This document shows positions 11,751 through 24,010 of a stretch of DNA of 64,000 nt, in pieces. The notes beneath the pieces are model-generated. The model had not been told where the DNA came from, searched no databases, and saw only the letters and a program-made list of their open reading frames with translations. Numbering within the stretch: the stretch's first letter is position 1; each line of letters opens with the position of its first letter. Both the position numbers and the translations under genes were made by a program. Source of the DNA: Meconema thalassinum (taxonomy: Eukaryota > Arthropoda > Insecta > Orthoptera > Tettigoniidae); contig OX336389.2 in assembly GCA_946902985.2 (NCBI GenBank), forward strand, positions 789,508,979 through 789,572,978, read 5' to 3'.

Positions 11751-13102
11751 GGTATAAAAAGGTATAAAATGGAATTAATAATCTACTGACAGGGTTTTTA
11801 TGATCAAAAATCATGCATAAATAATTCCCTGATATTAAATAATAACTGAATGCTAAACCTAGTATGTTTTGGTAGACCGAACGTAGAAATTGATGATCTT
11901 CGTTATCTTTGGTACTCAATTTGACACCTTTTCTGACATTTCAGACGACGGCCAATTGGTGACGTGATAACATTAGTCCACGCATTATATTGGTGGCAAC
12001 GTGGGTCGTGACATTATTGTCATAGCAGTTGCAGGCTGTTCTTTTATTTCTTTACCTACATATCCCCACACTGATAACAGTTTGCCACAAAGAGTGGCAA
12101 ATCGTGGAGGCAGGCTGTGCCAATGGCACACAATTTAGGAGTGCTTACATTTTGTAACTATTTGTGTTGTTAACAGTTTAATTATTTTTGTTCTTAGAAC
12201 GATTGTGCATAGCTTTGATTTTTCGATTAGTTATACAAGCTTTTTTTCATTTCATTTAAATTTAAAACAGGGTTAGATCAGATAAATAAACATAAATGTA
12301 AATGTTGGAGATGACACCGTCGTAACCCTTGATTATAAATGTAAATGAACTCTAGTATTTGTAAAAAGTAAATGTCTTGCTTTGCTTTAAATTCAATGAT
12401 GTCGTTAACCTCCCGTATTTATTTTCGATGTGATTGTTTAGGGCTAATTTTACGTGTCATGCTCCTAGTTAATTTGCTATTGCTTAGTATTTTTGTATTC
12501 AGGATTATGAGAGGCTTAAATTAGATTCGCAGGATATTTTTAAATCTTTATTTCAGGCAGATTAGTACGGAATAGCCATTCGACATCTCTCATAATATGC
12601 TAGGGATCTGTTCCTGGGTTCTAACTTAAGACTGGCCTCTTTCTTGCTTAGTTTTTATGCCTATGCATTCCTGTGGGCTGTTTCAAATAGAACCTCACGT
12701 ATTCCCGACAGCCCCGAGAGCAGACTTTCGTGCTGAACCAGTCTATGAATGTGTCGTTCCCCACACTTGTGTGTTGATTGGAGGAGGATCTTGGAAGGGT
12801 CATTTGAAACCGGTGGCTCTCAGAAATCCTTATCTAACGGGCACATATAGTATTATTTGTTGCTGAACGTGGAAGCATCGACTTGAGAGCTCGACCTACC
12901 ATGATTCGTTTTCTTTGTGTGAGGTTTTATGACTTTTGATAGCAATCCAACAGGTCGGTGACGAGCTGAGATTTCGTACTGGTTATTGGAAAGCTACATG
13001 GCTCTCATTCTAGAGGCAAGACCATGAGGCTAGGTGGCACTTGTTAGTGATATTAAGTTGAGGATTTGATATTGCAGCCACCCTATCCTAGAGTAAATAT
13101 AG

Positions 13103-13125
13103 TTTGTTTGTTTGTTTGTTTGTTT
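13103..13125. repeat. (TTTG)n microsatellite
   Basis: About six TTTG units lie just inside the element interior, upstream of the gag-like frames. Confidence 0.9.
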
Positions 13126-13311
13126 TAGTCTGTGTCGTAATTTAATTTAAATCAGAGATCCAGCAGTTATCGCTGAATTTATTAAGAAAGAACGGGATTT
13201 CTATTGGTTCCAGACCATGTTACTTTCAAATGCATGTATTTAAAGTTCGTAGTTCCCCCTATTTCTCAATTGGATATTTATCAAATATGTCAGGGCAGGA
13301 GACAGCCGAGC

Positions 13312-14493
13312 AAATCAAGGTCAATGCAAAACATGCAATTGACAATGGACAATATGAGGGCTGACTTGAATAATGTCAGAACAGATATGGCTGATGTTAG
13401 GGCAGATGTGAATAATGTCAGGGCTGATGTTAGTACGTACATGGCACGAAACAATGCTAACCTTAGAGCAGAAATGACGGAGAACAGTAATACTGCCAGG
13501 GCAGATATGTTACGGACTGGTAATAATATTTGTGCCAACCTTAGGTCATATATGGCCGAAATCAGTAATAACCTGAAAACTGGCCTCAGGGCAGATATGG
13601 CACAATATATTAATTATCTCAGGACCGACATGGCACAAAACAGTACTGACCTGAAAACTGAACTCAGGGTAGACATGGCACAAAACAGCACTAACATTAG
13701 GGCAGACATGGCACTAATCAGTGAGAACATGAAAGCCGAACTTAGGACAGATATAGCCGACGTCAAGAGAGATATCACAGCCAGCATTAATACAGTTAGT
13801 GATGACTTGCGAGAGGAGATGTAAACTTACAGAACTGAATCTCAGGCACACTTGGAAAGAGTAAAAGCGGATATCCCAGGAAACAGATCTGACATCAACA
13901 AGAAATTAGATGACGTGCAAACCGAAATATACGAAAGCATTGAACAAGTGAAAACGGAAGTAGCTAATGCGAGAGAGAGAGTTAGCCAAAGGATTGATAC
14001 CTTGGAACAGCGGGTGGAAGACATAAATAGTTATGTCGGAGTATTGAAGGCTGGCTTCACAGTCGTGAACACTGGACTACGACTGACGCGAGGGAACGCT
14101 GTGGCAGTGCATATGAATGTAAAGCAAGTGGTGGAAAATATGCAGAACGTGAAAGCGGGAGTGAATACTAACACAACAGCTATACAGGAGGTTCGTGAAA
14201 ACATCAAGCAGGATAATGACAAACTCAAGGAAGATTGCGCAGCAATAATCTATGGTATTAGAGGATATTTAATGGATGACATTGAATCTGTACGTAAAGA
14301 TATAAAAGCAGTTCAGGAAGAAACCAGTGAGAATAACGATTGATCGAACTAATTCGTTAGAAAAGCAATTGACGAATACATCGAGGAGGGTGAGGAGAAA
14401 GTGAACAAATTTGATACTTGTATTCGAGGCAAAATTGAGCGCATTGAACTGCAGGTCAACGCAATGAATACTAAACAACTGAAGAGCGCATAA
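13312..14493 (+). pseudogene. Gag-like N-terminal coiled-coil region
   Basis: A single frame runs from about 13312 with in-frame stops at 13822-13824, 14341-14343 and 14350-14352 before ending at about 14493. Upstream codons back to 13204 are open but do not look coiled-coil. The first half is built from imperfect repeats of the type RADMAQNSTDLKTEL, with recurring (R/K)(A/T)(D/E)M and NLRxxMA phrases; the second half is rich in Glu, Lys, Val and Asn with heptad-like spacing. It is probably a long coiled coil at the N-terminus of Gag, suited to self-association. It is separated from the capsid-like region by a frame change. The repeat could also be mistaken for an apolipoprotein- or LEA-like protein; the capsid-like segment downstream argues for Gag. 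Confidence 0.65.
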
Positions 14494-14639
14494 CTAATAA
14501 GCTGAAAACTAGTATAACTGAGGAAGAACCTAATACTACACCGGGAGAAGAACGGTCTAGTGTCCTGAAGAAAAATACTAATCTCAATCTATTTCGGACT
14601 CGATTTCAATTCACCACACCTAACTTCAACGCTATGCCA

Positions 14640-15181
14640 ATCTATATCTAAAAACCTTATTCCAACGTTGTTTATTTACGTAGTCATGAAGATCGCCCGG
14701 AAAAATTTAATAATTCGATTTCTACTACCCCAATCGAATTCCTAAGAAACCTTGAGGCGTACATGAAAGAGACCATGGATACACCTGACTGAGAGCTACG
14801 TGTAGTAGAAAATTTTCTAGAGAATAATCCGTTAACCTAGTTTAAATCTTTTTGGTACTCCTTTGATAACTACCAGGGCTTTAAAGACGCGCTTTTGAAG
14901 ACATATTGGTCTACAGAACGGCAACAAAATATTAGGGCAGAGATGTACAATTAGAAGTACGCGAATACGCAATCCACTAAATATGCTACGTATTTCGCTA
15001 GCCAATTATCAAAGTTGCAATGCCTACAACCACCTTTGTCCGAGCCTGAATTGGGGCAGACTATCAGACGACAATATCCTATGGAGGTACGGAAAGTGGT
15101 GATAGCATCTTACGATGTGACGATATCCTGAGGAGACTGGATAGTAGCCACGAACAGTTTGCTCCTACAACTCGACGTGAC
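14640..15181 (+). pseudogene. Gag capsid-like domain, three in-frame stops
   Basis: The frame starting at 14682 encodes a retrotransposon Gag-like helical domain: a PIEFLRNLEAYM helix, VVENFLENNP, a FKSFWYSFDNYQGFKDALL helix with the aromatic pattern of Ty3/Gypsy-type capsids, then a YATYFASQLSKLQCL helix and a short QTIRRQYPMEVRKVV helix. Stops at 14790-14792 (TGA), 14838-14840 (TAG) and 14952-14954 (TAG) break it without loss of frame. In a live element it would assemble the particle that packages RNA. It is in a different frame from the coiled coil and from the basic tail. Confidence 0.75.
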
Positions 15182-15724
15182 GTGAATGTAACTTCAGTTG
15201 ACAAAATGGTGCACACACCAAAACCCATTGAAAAGCAGCAGACTCGTTATGACAGAAATCAGGGAGGACCGGAAAGAAGAAGATACTTCCTAGTATATCA
15301 GAGAAGAGAATATACGCCCTATGGGAGGAATCGTCAACATGATAACATAAATAAGAGATACAACCCAAACAGATACCAAGTATGAGGGAATAATTACACA
15401 GGCAATCGCCGTGGTATCCGTGGATACAGAGGACAGCCACGTGATAACGATCGTAATCAACCTACGGGTAATATTAGGAGGAATTACAGGTATAGTGGAA
15501 GATACCGTCAGGAGAACGATCCTCGATACCAGAATGACAATGATTGGCAAGGTGCAGCAGAGGAGAGCCGCCAATACATACGTGAATTAAGAAACCAGAG
15601 AGGAGAAGAAGAACAAGCCATGACGTCAGAAGAGAGGAGACACTCTGTTGATAGAGAAGTGGAAGATAGAAGAGGCAAGGAAGAAAGTGATCTCTTCGAG
15701 GAAGAAGAATATTATTGTATATAA
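15182..15724 (+). pseudogene. Gag basic, Arg/Asn/Gly-rich C-terminal tail
   Basis: After a stop at 15383-15385 the same frame continues to a natural-looking stop at 15722-15724. The composition is strongly basic and polar, with NRRGIRGYRGQPRDNDRNQ and related RG/RY/RN phrases, then an acidic end. This resembles the disordered nucleic-acid-binding tail of Gag; no CCHC zinc knuckle is visible. It is followed by AATAAA-like AT-rich DNA and then the right LTR. Confidence 0.6.
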
Positions 15725-15937
15725 TTGAAGAACGACGCATTGTAAATAAACTATTTTAAATATGATAATGTGATCATCGCCAGCAGTGATTAAGTGTTTT
15801 TTATGGATTGAAACATGCGTGAAACTTACGAAACGAAATTTTCCATGCAGCAAACCTGAAATTATACTACACGGATTAACTTGGCTGAAATAAAAATTGA
15901 TTTCCACAATTTTTCATTTGATTGACGATGAGGTGTA

Positions 15938-18900
15938 TGCACCCGATAGTGCATGTTCGATTCGGAAATCGGACACCGAGATGATGTGAAGAAGGCAAAG
16001 CACCATTGTAACTGCACTGATTGCACTCTACTTGAATGTAAACTCCTTGACATCGGCGGAAAATAATAATTGGACTAAATTCTACTTATGGAAAATTTAT
16101 ACATGTTTTGGATACAGTGGAAATTATTATACATTATTTACGAATTTTTGGTGTTATTAAAATATTTATTACATCGCAGAAAGGCGAAATATGGATTTTA
16201 TACGATACACAAGGCTCGACGTCAGTTCCGTTGACTGCACTCACACAGTCCTTGTCGTACTTCCCGTGGAGACGGATGTTCTCTTCGCAACAGTGATATT
16301 TTTGCATCTTGTTACAGTGAAATCCGATAGTAGCCGTGAACTTTGCAAGCATCCCAGCTTCAAAAGCAGTAGAAATTATTGGAAATAACGTCATGTGCAG
16401 TAAGAAGTATATCTTCAAAGTGTTAAGTAAGTGAACAGTGATAATTCTAAGATTGTAAAACATAACTGTAAGTGCTACAATCATCTACGCATTGTAAAAC
16501 CTCAATTGTGTTAGTTTTTCACCATTAACTTGGCCACGTGTTTAGCACAACGTACCAGTATTCGTGTGAGTATATCACAGAAGTGATATTGTAGAAGCAG
16601 TTGCGGAGTTCATGGGCAATTTTATAACCGAACCTTAAATTCAGTGACAATTGTTGAACACAGTGTAACGGTAGAATCAGTGAAAACTCCTCTCCCACAT
16701 TTATCATCGTTTAACATGGAGTCTACACTATTACAAATCATGATGGCTATGGATGAATACGACCACTTTATTGAAGGAAGGATGATTTGAAAAGCAAAAA
16801 TGCAGTGGGGGAATTAACGATGGAACTACAAGCATAAGCCATGTGGACGTAATATGAGCTCTTATCCGAACTCGCCAGCCATCCTAAAGCTAGTCTCGAC
16901 CCACGACATGCAGCGTCATGTAAGTGGACCAATGATTCAGTAAATCTTTGTAAGGGGTTGGACCGTAGATTAGTTGTAGTCGGTTTCACAATGCACAGAT
17001 TGAGTAGGGTTTATTATTAAGAAGTGTGGATTTATTTATTTATTGCACATGGTTTTATACACGCCGAGCGGGTGGTAATATTATAACAAACGTATCATTT
17101 TCAGTAGGCAGTCGGTCAATTGCTTGCGAGCCACACGAAAAATATGAAACCAGTTCCTATATGACAATCAAGGTCAATACCAAGAATCTAGTAGAGAGTT
17201 GATGGGCAACACTGCAATGCAAACGTTATGTTACTGTATAAATTGGATATAGAAGGCTATGACATTCCGTAGTAGCATCACATGCAAGCCAGGTCCCGTT
17301 ATTCTATTTTATAAAACTGATGAACTTTGAGTGGACAGATTTTCTTTTGTAATTACAACTTTAAAGTGGACTGGTAGCAAATGAACTGTAAAGACTTGGA
17401 AGTGAATTATCGGTATTTCGATGATGAATTATAAATGAGGTCTCACATAAATTATATGAATAACACAAGCATTTGAATCAGATTTATTGCATGCTATTAT
17501 GAGAGCACTGTTTATGGAGTTCAACACATGATTATACTTGCCTTGGAACAGCTGATAGCTGACATTACGAACTTGGTAGTTTTTGATTATTTTAATGTGT
17601 ATAAAATAGGGATCCACACTACTTGTTGTCTTATAGTAGATATTATTATGAGGTGTTATTCTGAAGGATAGAACCCCCATATTTTCCGGCAACAATGAAC
17701 TCTTCTGCCGTGATGACCGATGGTTACTGGAGTGACGAATCCGTGTTATTGTTATAGTCACAGGATATCGATGAAGTTATGAAGTTAGGGTACGGTACAA
17801 TGAGCCTATAGTCGCTGTTAATCTATGATATATTTTAGATGGATCCATTTACCACGACTGAATACACTGGACGAATTTCATTGTCCGTAAAAATAACAAG
17901 AACATTTTGAGGTATAAAAAGGTATAAAATGGAATTAATAATCAAGCGACAGAATTTTTATGATAAAAAATCATGCATAAATAATTCCCTGATATTAAAT
18001 AACTACTGAATGCTAAACCTAGTATATTTTGGTAGACCGACCTTAGAAATTGATGATCTTCGTTATCTTTGATACTCATATTGACTCTTTTTCTGACATT
18101 TTAGACGACGTGATAACATTAGTCCACGCATTATATTGGTGGCAACGTAAGTCGTGACATTATTGTCATAGCAGTTGCAGGCTATTCTTTTCTTTCTTTG
18201 CCTGCATATCCCCACACTGATAACAGTTTGCCACACACAGTGACAAATCGTGGAGGCAGGCTGTGCGAATTGCACAACATTTAGAAGTGCTTATATTTTG
18301 TAACTATTTGTCTTGTTAATAGTTCAATAATTTGTGTTGTTAGAACGATTGTGCATAGCTTTGATTTTTCGATTTGTAATAAACGCTTCTCGTTTATTTT
18401 ATTTAAATTTCAGACCGGATTAGATCAGATAATTAAAGATAAATGTAAATATTGGAGATGACACTGTCGTAACTTAGATATTTGTCCATTGCTTGTAAAT
18501 ATAAATGAACTCTAGTATTTGTTAACATGTAAATGTCTTGCTTTGCTTTAAATTAAATGATGCCGATAACCTCCCATAACTATTTTCGATGTAATTGCTT
18601 AGGGCTAATTTTACGTGTCATGCTCCTAGTTAGTTTGCTATTGCTTAGTATTTTTGTATTCAGGATTATGAGAGGCTTAAATTAGATTCGCAGTTAGGAA
18701 TTTTTTAAATCTTTATTTCAGGCAGATTAGTACGGAATAGCCGTTCGACATCTCTCATAATAGGCTAGGGATCTGTTCTTGAATAAATTAATTCATTGGG
18801 TTTTAACTTAAGACTGGCCTCTTTCTTGCTTAGTTTTTATGCCGATGCATTCCTCTGGGCTGGTTAAAATAGAACCTCACCTATTCCCGACACCCCCGAG

Positions 18901-19025
18901 AGCCGACTTTAGTGCTGAACCAGTCCATGAATGTGTCGTTCCCCATACTTGTGTGTTGGTTGGAGGAGGATCTTGGAAGGGTCATTTGAAACCGGTGGCT
19001 CCCCGAAAACCTTGTCTAACGGGCA
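15938..19025 (+). repeat. Right long direct repeat (putative 3' LTR)
   Basis: It is the partner of 9375-12843 and ends at the same GGGCA. It lacks the SINE and the 186-bp duplication but carries an extra 120-bp segment at 17531-17650. Near its 3' end an open frame (18839 onward) matches one in the left repeat (12657 onward), MPMHS...GGGSWKGHLKPVA, though no function is recognised. Confidence 0.85.
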
Positions 19026-20025
19026 AAATACATCTCTTTCATTATTATCGCAGGTCCTTATTTCTCAATATTTATTTCATTACTTCATCATGCACTCTAA
19101 ACATAGTTTCTTATTCATGATGTATTAAAGAATATTTACATATACTCGTACCTACTGTATAATGAGCCTACATTCGGAGGTGACGAATAACACATTTCTA
19201 CTTAAGTGCCCAGAGAAAATATTATTGCCACAATTTTACAAAATTTGCAGGAGAAAAATACAAAATTTCAAAAGTTCAAAATGCTGTAGTGTGCAGGTAT
19301 ATTAATGTAGGACTAATGCCTTTTAAATTATAAATGTTTAGGCCTACTGGGATGATATTTTAATTATCTGTTTTCATGGGATTGATTGTTTATTTATGGA
19401 TTATATGCATAGAGCTCTGAATCCCCATTTGTTGGGTGCAATTCCCTCTGCTACATTAAATAGCATTACATAAATAACATTATAATACATTACATTAAAT
19501 AACATTACAATACATTTCATTAAATAACATTATGATACAAAACATTAAATAACACTATACTACATTACATTAAATAACAATACCTAAAATAATTACCCAA
19601 CAAACTAAGTATTACTGTACATTTCATGATGCGCTTGCAAAGACCGTAATCATCTACTGTAAATATATCGTTAATAACTATCTAATAGCACACCAGTAAG
19701 GTGTCTCTTGAGTACTGAGCGATGTGAATTCTCAAATGCATGCGGATTATAAAAAATATAAATGCGCGATGGACTACATATAATCATGATGGTGTGTATA
19801 ACAATAATATCCTTGTAAAAATGTTAGTAACAACTAAAGATCATAATTTTTCGTGGAAGATGCATGTTAACTCTTAGACTACCAGATCAATGTTAATTTC
19901 AAGACAGGGCAATATTTTGGTTTAACGTGAATTTAAATCTTATGATCATAAACCATTGGCTACCGACTCAAGCCTACTACCGAGTGCCAAGGAAACATAG
20001 AAAAGGAATTATCAACTTATTTCTG
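19026..20025. other. Intergenic, includes a 25-bp minisatellite
   Basis: At about 19455-19582 the phrase CATTAAATAACATTACAATAC is repeated four to five times with a 25-bp period. The rest is AT-rich with no recognised feature. Confidence 0.6.
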
Positions 20026-20425
20026 ACCTCCTCGTTGCGTAGTGGCTAGCATTCTTGGCTGTCACCACGGTGGCCCGGGTTTGATTCCCGGGTCTGCCAA
20101 GAAATTTAATTCTGGTCTGAGGGCTGGAACGGGGTACACTCAGCCTCGTGAGACAACATTGAGAAGAGGTATGTTCGATTCATACCACAGTCATCTTGGA
20201 AGTGGTTTTCCGTGGTTGCCCACTTCTACTCCAGGCAAATAACGGGATGGTACCTAACTTAAGGCCACGACCGCTTCCTACCCAAATCCTACCTCAATCA
20301 CAAATACACTTACTTGTACAGATATCACAGTGACATAGGTTTCCATACAAATTCTACACACACCCAAGTACGCGGGGCTACATGACCATGATGTCACAGA
20401 GCCCTTGAAAGATTCAACAACAATT
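20026..20425 (+). repeat. tRNA-derived SINE, family S1, best-preserved + copy
   Basis: Head: CCTCGTTGCGTAGTGGCTAG with box B GGGTTTGATTCCCGG; body: TAATTCTGGTCTGAGGGCTG; tail: CATGACCATGATGTCACAGA, ending in CAACAACAATTC. It serves as the local reference for the other S1 copies. The frame at 20042-20242 is a shadow. Confidence 0.9.
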
Positions 20426-23400
20426 CAACTTCTTTCACTGCATTAGTGTACAAACAAGTTTAAAAATATGATATATAGGCTTATGTGATCGAGTTTTGTG
20501 AGTGTATGTAAGTCTGTGTGTGCATTGTGCCGACCAAAAGGATACAGTACGTATGTATGTTCTAAATAACGTTTGATCGACTACTAGACTAATGCTAATG
20601 AAATTCGGTAGTAACTTAGTCCACTCTCCGGATACCTCAACTTTGCCTTTCAAATTTGAATTATTCAAATTATCCGTTTTTCTGGGAATTGTGTAAAATC
20701 GGCCCATCCGTCCTTAAGGAAATTGTCAGGAAAGACCTCTAGTTTAGGACTGGCTAAGTTTTATCCCCCAATATATTAGGACTTCGAAGATACGCTGGGA
20801 TTTATTCTTCAGTGCTGTCATGTAATGATCGTGAATCGGGATATACCTGAAATTACGTTGTCATGACAACAGAAATTACGTGTTCACTATTTTGAACTGA
20901 ATTTCCCGCAGTAGCCCGTGACATTCTTAATCATTACTCTTCCATAAAGTCAGGCATCATGGGAAGGAGACTCGATTTGATGGCTTTGCTCCAAAATGGG
21001 TCACGAAGTACTCGTAGTTTGATACATAACACTGCGGCCAAAATGCTGAGCCGTTCTTATCCACAGGAGATCATTAGAGTAGAGGAACTTACACTATCGT
21101 GTGATACATGTACATGTGGGGTATATGGTTAAATAGTTCTCCGTTGATAGAATTCAAAAGAAATGTATAACAACGCAATTTCCTCTAACGTATTGTTCAC
21201 ATCTAGATATTGGTTGAAGGTTTGGGTGCTCCTAGGGTATACAAAATATGCATTTGCTTTCCTACAAGGCCACGTGACATTTCGATTCAAATGTGAGTAA
21301 AAACAAAACAATATTTTTCCTGCTTCATAACATTTTCAGTGTGTGGATCAAAAATTAATTTCAAGGTTCTTGGTAATTTTATTACATTTTTTAGATGCAC
21401 TCACTTTTCTTGTTTTTTCATTGTGGTTTTAATTGTTTACAGACCCGTCTAACTTACTTTTCATACCCAGATACTGAGTGTTAGCAATGTTGTCATGGGT
21501 GGCCCTACTTACTGTACCCTTAGGAAAAGAAGCACTACACTAGACTGTGATTCGGGGTCGTGATCGGTTCTTGAAAAGTAGTATGAGGAGAACGTGCTTC
21601 TTAAAATTTCCAGGATTCATAGGGGAACTTATGGTTGTAAATAAGTTATATGACAGGTTAAAACAATAACAATTTAAAACGGAATAAATCTGACAAGACA
21701 AATAAAATAGATCCACACTTGTATGAACCATGGGTCAACGGCCTGTCACAAGTGACCTGCGAGTGACCCAGTAACCCACACGCGACTTCTAGGCATCGAA
21801 CACTGTGTAAACAAACCCAGTCAAGGACTCGGATAGTCCCGCACGTGTTTGCTTCCAAAGTATCCTCAAGCCACGACAGTCATCAAAATAAAATGACTGA
21901 TTCAAACGTCAGCCCATAAAAAGCGACCTCACAAGCAATCAGCTTAGACAGCAGTAAAACAAGGTGTACCAAGACGTCCCCTCAAAAGAAAATTACAATT
22001 AATAAAATACAACAAATACAAAAAATTAGAAAATAAACATGTTTATTGTGATATGTGCGTGCTGTCGGACAATTAAAGTATGTGAGTACTTGACGAGAAT
22101 TCACTTCCGTTCGATCAAACGATTAAGTCATGAATTCCCGGACTGCGAGTTGGAGATCATGACAATTATGGGAATACACGGACACTAAATGGCTAATATA
22201 AAAAATAACACACTGACATAGTCTAACCCGTACATAAAATCAATAATACACGACTTGTATGTTTACAATTATCGACAGCCGATCTAGCGGTCTTAAGTCA
22301 TATAAATCAACACAAGGCAATCACGTGACATACAAGGACATCAGGTCCTCCGTATGCGACCTTTAAATTGACATTTTACAAGACTTGGCAGCAAGCCAAG
22401 CAACAGCAACAAAAAAAGAACATGCCTCACAGGCGAATAAAACAATTACATAAAACACTTCGATTATTACGGCCGGAAAATAGTTGATGATGATGATAAT
22501 TGTTGTTTTAAGGGGCCTAACATCGAGGTTATCGGCCCCTATGGAAAATAGTTAACGGCATGGATAGCTCCCCAATTAATTCAACATTATATGTAATTTA
22601 CCAGGCAAGACATTTAACTCATTAACAACAAGAATGCGTGGCGTATACGCTATCGCTTATCTACATTCCAGGATCTGAGTACTGAGGTCGTTCAAGCTCC
22701 TACGTGCTTTTGTGTGTGCCAACAAATATCCAAGCCTCGATCTGAATTCATAGATAGCCTCCTGGCTCTTGAAAACGCGAGACATAATACATCAAATACC
22801 ATCATATTCTTGACAAACCCCCTTGGGTATCATGGTTCACATATAAGCAGTGCGCCCCTCAGGTTACGCAAACTGAAGCATTAGTAGCAACGGTAATGGA
22901 CCACAATGACCAAACCTGCTTACTATCGAAGAAAAATATCACACAAAGCACACACATCTAGGCTTGACCAAAATGACCCCCTCTCGTACTCCAGACCAGG
23001 AATAGATAACCAAAACAAAATACCAAAGACTTGACTACAGATAGGCGGACGGCCTTCTGTAACAACCAAGGTTGTACAAAGCAAAACAATACTAGCATTT
23101 GCCTGATTAATTATAAACTAAAAAGACAGGAAATTCCTCCGCGATGTCTACCATTATATTTATATACAGATCCACTTATCACCCTTATCTAACATTTCAG
23201 CCGTTAGTAATCTCGATAGCGCCTTGCGTTCATGCGCGGAAGCAACATGAAAGCATGCATTCTAATAAAAGCAAAGGGCTAAAGCCACAAGAAAAACACA
23301 CAAGAAAATCTAATATTTACAACAAAATGCGACGTGATGCTGGAAAAATAATTATGTCAGCGAAACGAATTTACATTTACACACAGCAAAGCAAAAATTA

Positions 23401-23605
23401 TATACAAAAACAAATTCCCCAACATTGTTCATGATTCCGCCCCGTCCAAAATTAAATAAATTTAATTAGTACTCAACACTTTCAGGTCTGCCCGGTGCCG
23501 TGACAGCACCCCCGCCATCATCCATCTGCGTATCTAGCCCATCATACTAGATATCATAGCGTATGACACGACATGGCCCATTTCTTCCTTCTACCAGACG
23601 AACAT
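20426..23605. other. Intergenic, no gene seen
   Basis: A copy of the dispersed TGTG-type repeat is at 20455-20660 and a SINE-tail fragment (TTGTTGTTTTAAGGGGCCTA, then ATCGGCCCC) is at about 22500-22550. Short open frames (21129, 21540, 21658, 23144) show no recognisable domain. Confidence 0.5.
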
Positions 23606-23616
23606 CTTGCTGCTGA

Positions 23617-23949
23617 TATGAAAATGAAAATCCATATCCTGCTTCCAGTCTCCGACCGGGTCAGGAATGGAATGAATGAAGCCCCCAATCTAGCGGCGAG
23701 GATATGAACTGTGGCGGCTGCCGAGGCCTGACGCACTCCTCTGGGGCAATGATCAAATGAATGACAGATGAAATGAAATGATAGTGGGGAGTGTTGCTGG
23801 AATGAAATGTTGACAGGGAGAACCGGAGTACCCGGAGAAAACCCTGTCTGCCTCCGTTTGTCCAGCACAGATCTCACATGGAGTGGCCGGGATTTGAACC
23901 ACGGACCCAGCGGTGAGAGGCCGGCGTGCTGCCGCCTAAGCCATGGAGG
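23617..23949 (-). repeat. tRNA-derived SINE, family S4, with 11-bp target-site duplication
   Basis: On the minus strand it starts GCCTCCATGGCTTAGGCGGC, has box B GTGGTTCAAATCCCGG, contains GGGTACTCCGGTTCTCCCTG, and ends in a TTTTCATTTTCATA tail. CTTGCTGCTGA at 23606-23616 is repeated exactly at 23950-23960. The frames at 23554 and 23807 are shadows. Confidence 0.93.
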
Positions 23950-23962
23950 CTTGCTGCTGAAA

Positions 23963-24010
<48 letters not shown>
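23963..24010. repeat. (ATT)n microsatellite
   Basis: About 16 uninterrupted ATT units follow the S4 SINE. They lie outside its target-site duplication. Confidence 0.95.

Larger units (their letters stand above)
9375..12843 (+). repeat. Left long direct repeat (putative 5' LTR)
   Basis: It is collinear with 15938-19025 throughout. It differs mainly by a SINE inserted at 11435-11750, by a local 186-bp duplication at 10657-11028, and by lacking a 120-bp segment present in the right copy at 17531-17650. These three differences account for the 381-bp size difference almost exactly. Identity by eye ranges from roughly 87% near the start to about 97% around 11220-11420. Confidence 0.85.
9375..19025 (+). 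mobile_element. LTR-retrotransposon-like element with direct repeats over 3 kb and gag-only interior
   Basis: Two direct repeats, 9375-12843 and 15938-19025, flank a 3.1-kb interior holding a degenerate gag. Both repeats begin TGCACCCGA and end CTAACGGGCA, so the ends are TG...CA with a short imperfect inverted match (TGCACCCG/CGGGCA), as in LTRs. I see no pol, protease or integrase, so the element would be non-autonomous (LARD-like). A target-site duplication is not convincing: CATAC precedes the left repeat and AAATACAT follows the right. A tRNA primer site and polypurine tract are also not obvious. An ordinary segmental duplication flanking a retroviral-gag relic is the alternative. Confidence 0.7.

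Noticed and set aside
17531..17650. The 120-bp segment of the right LTR as a MITE
   Set aside because: No inverted ends are visible; it may be a deletion in the left copy between ATG repeats.
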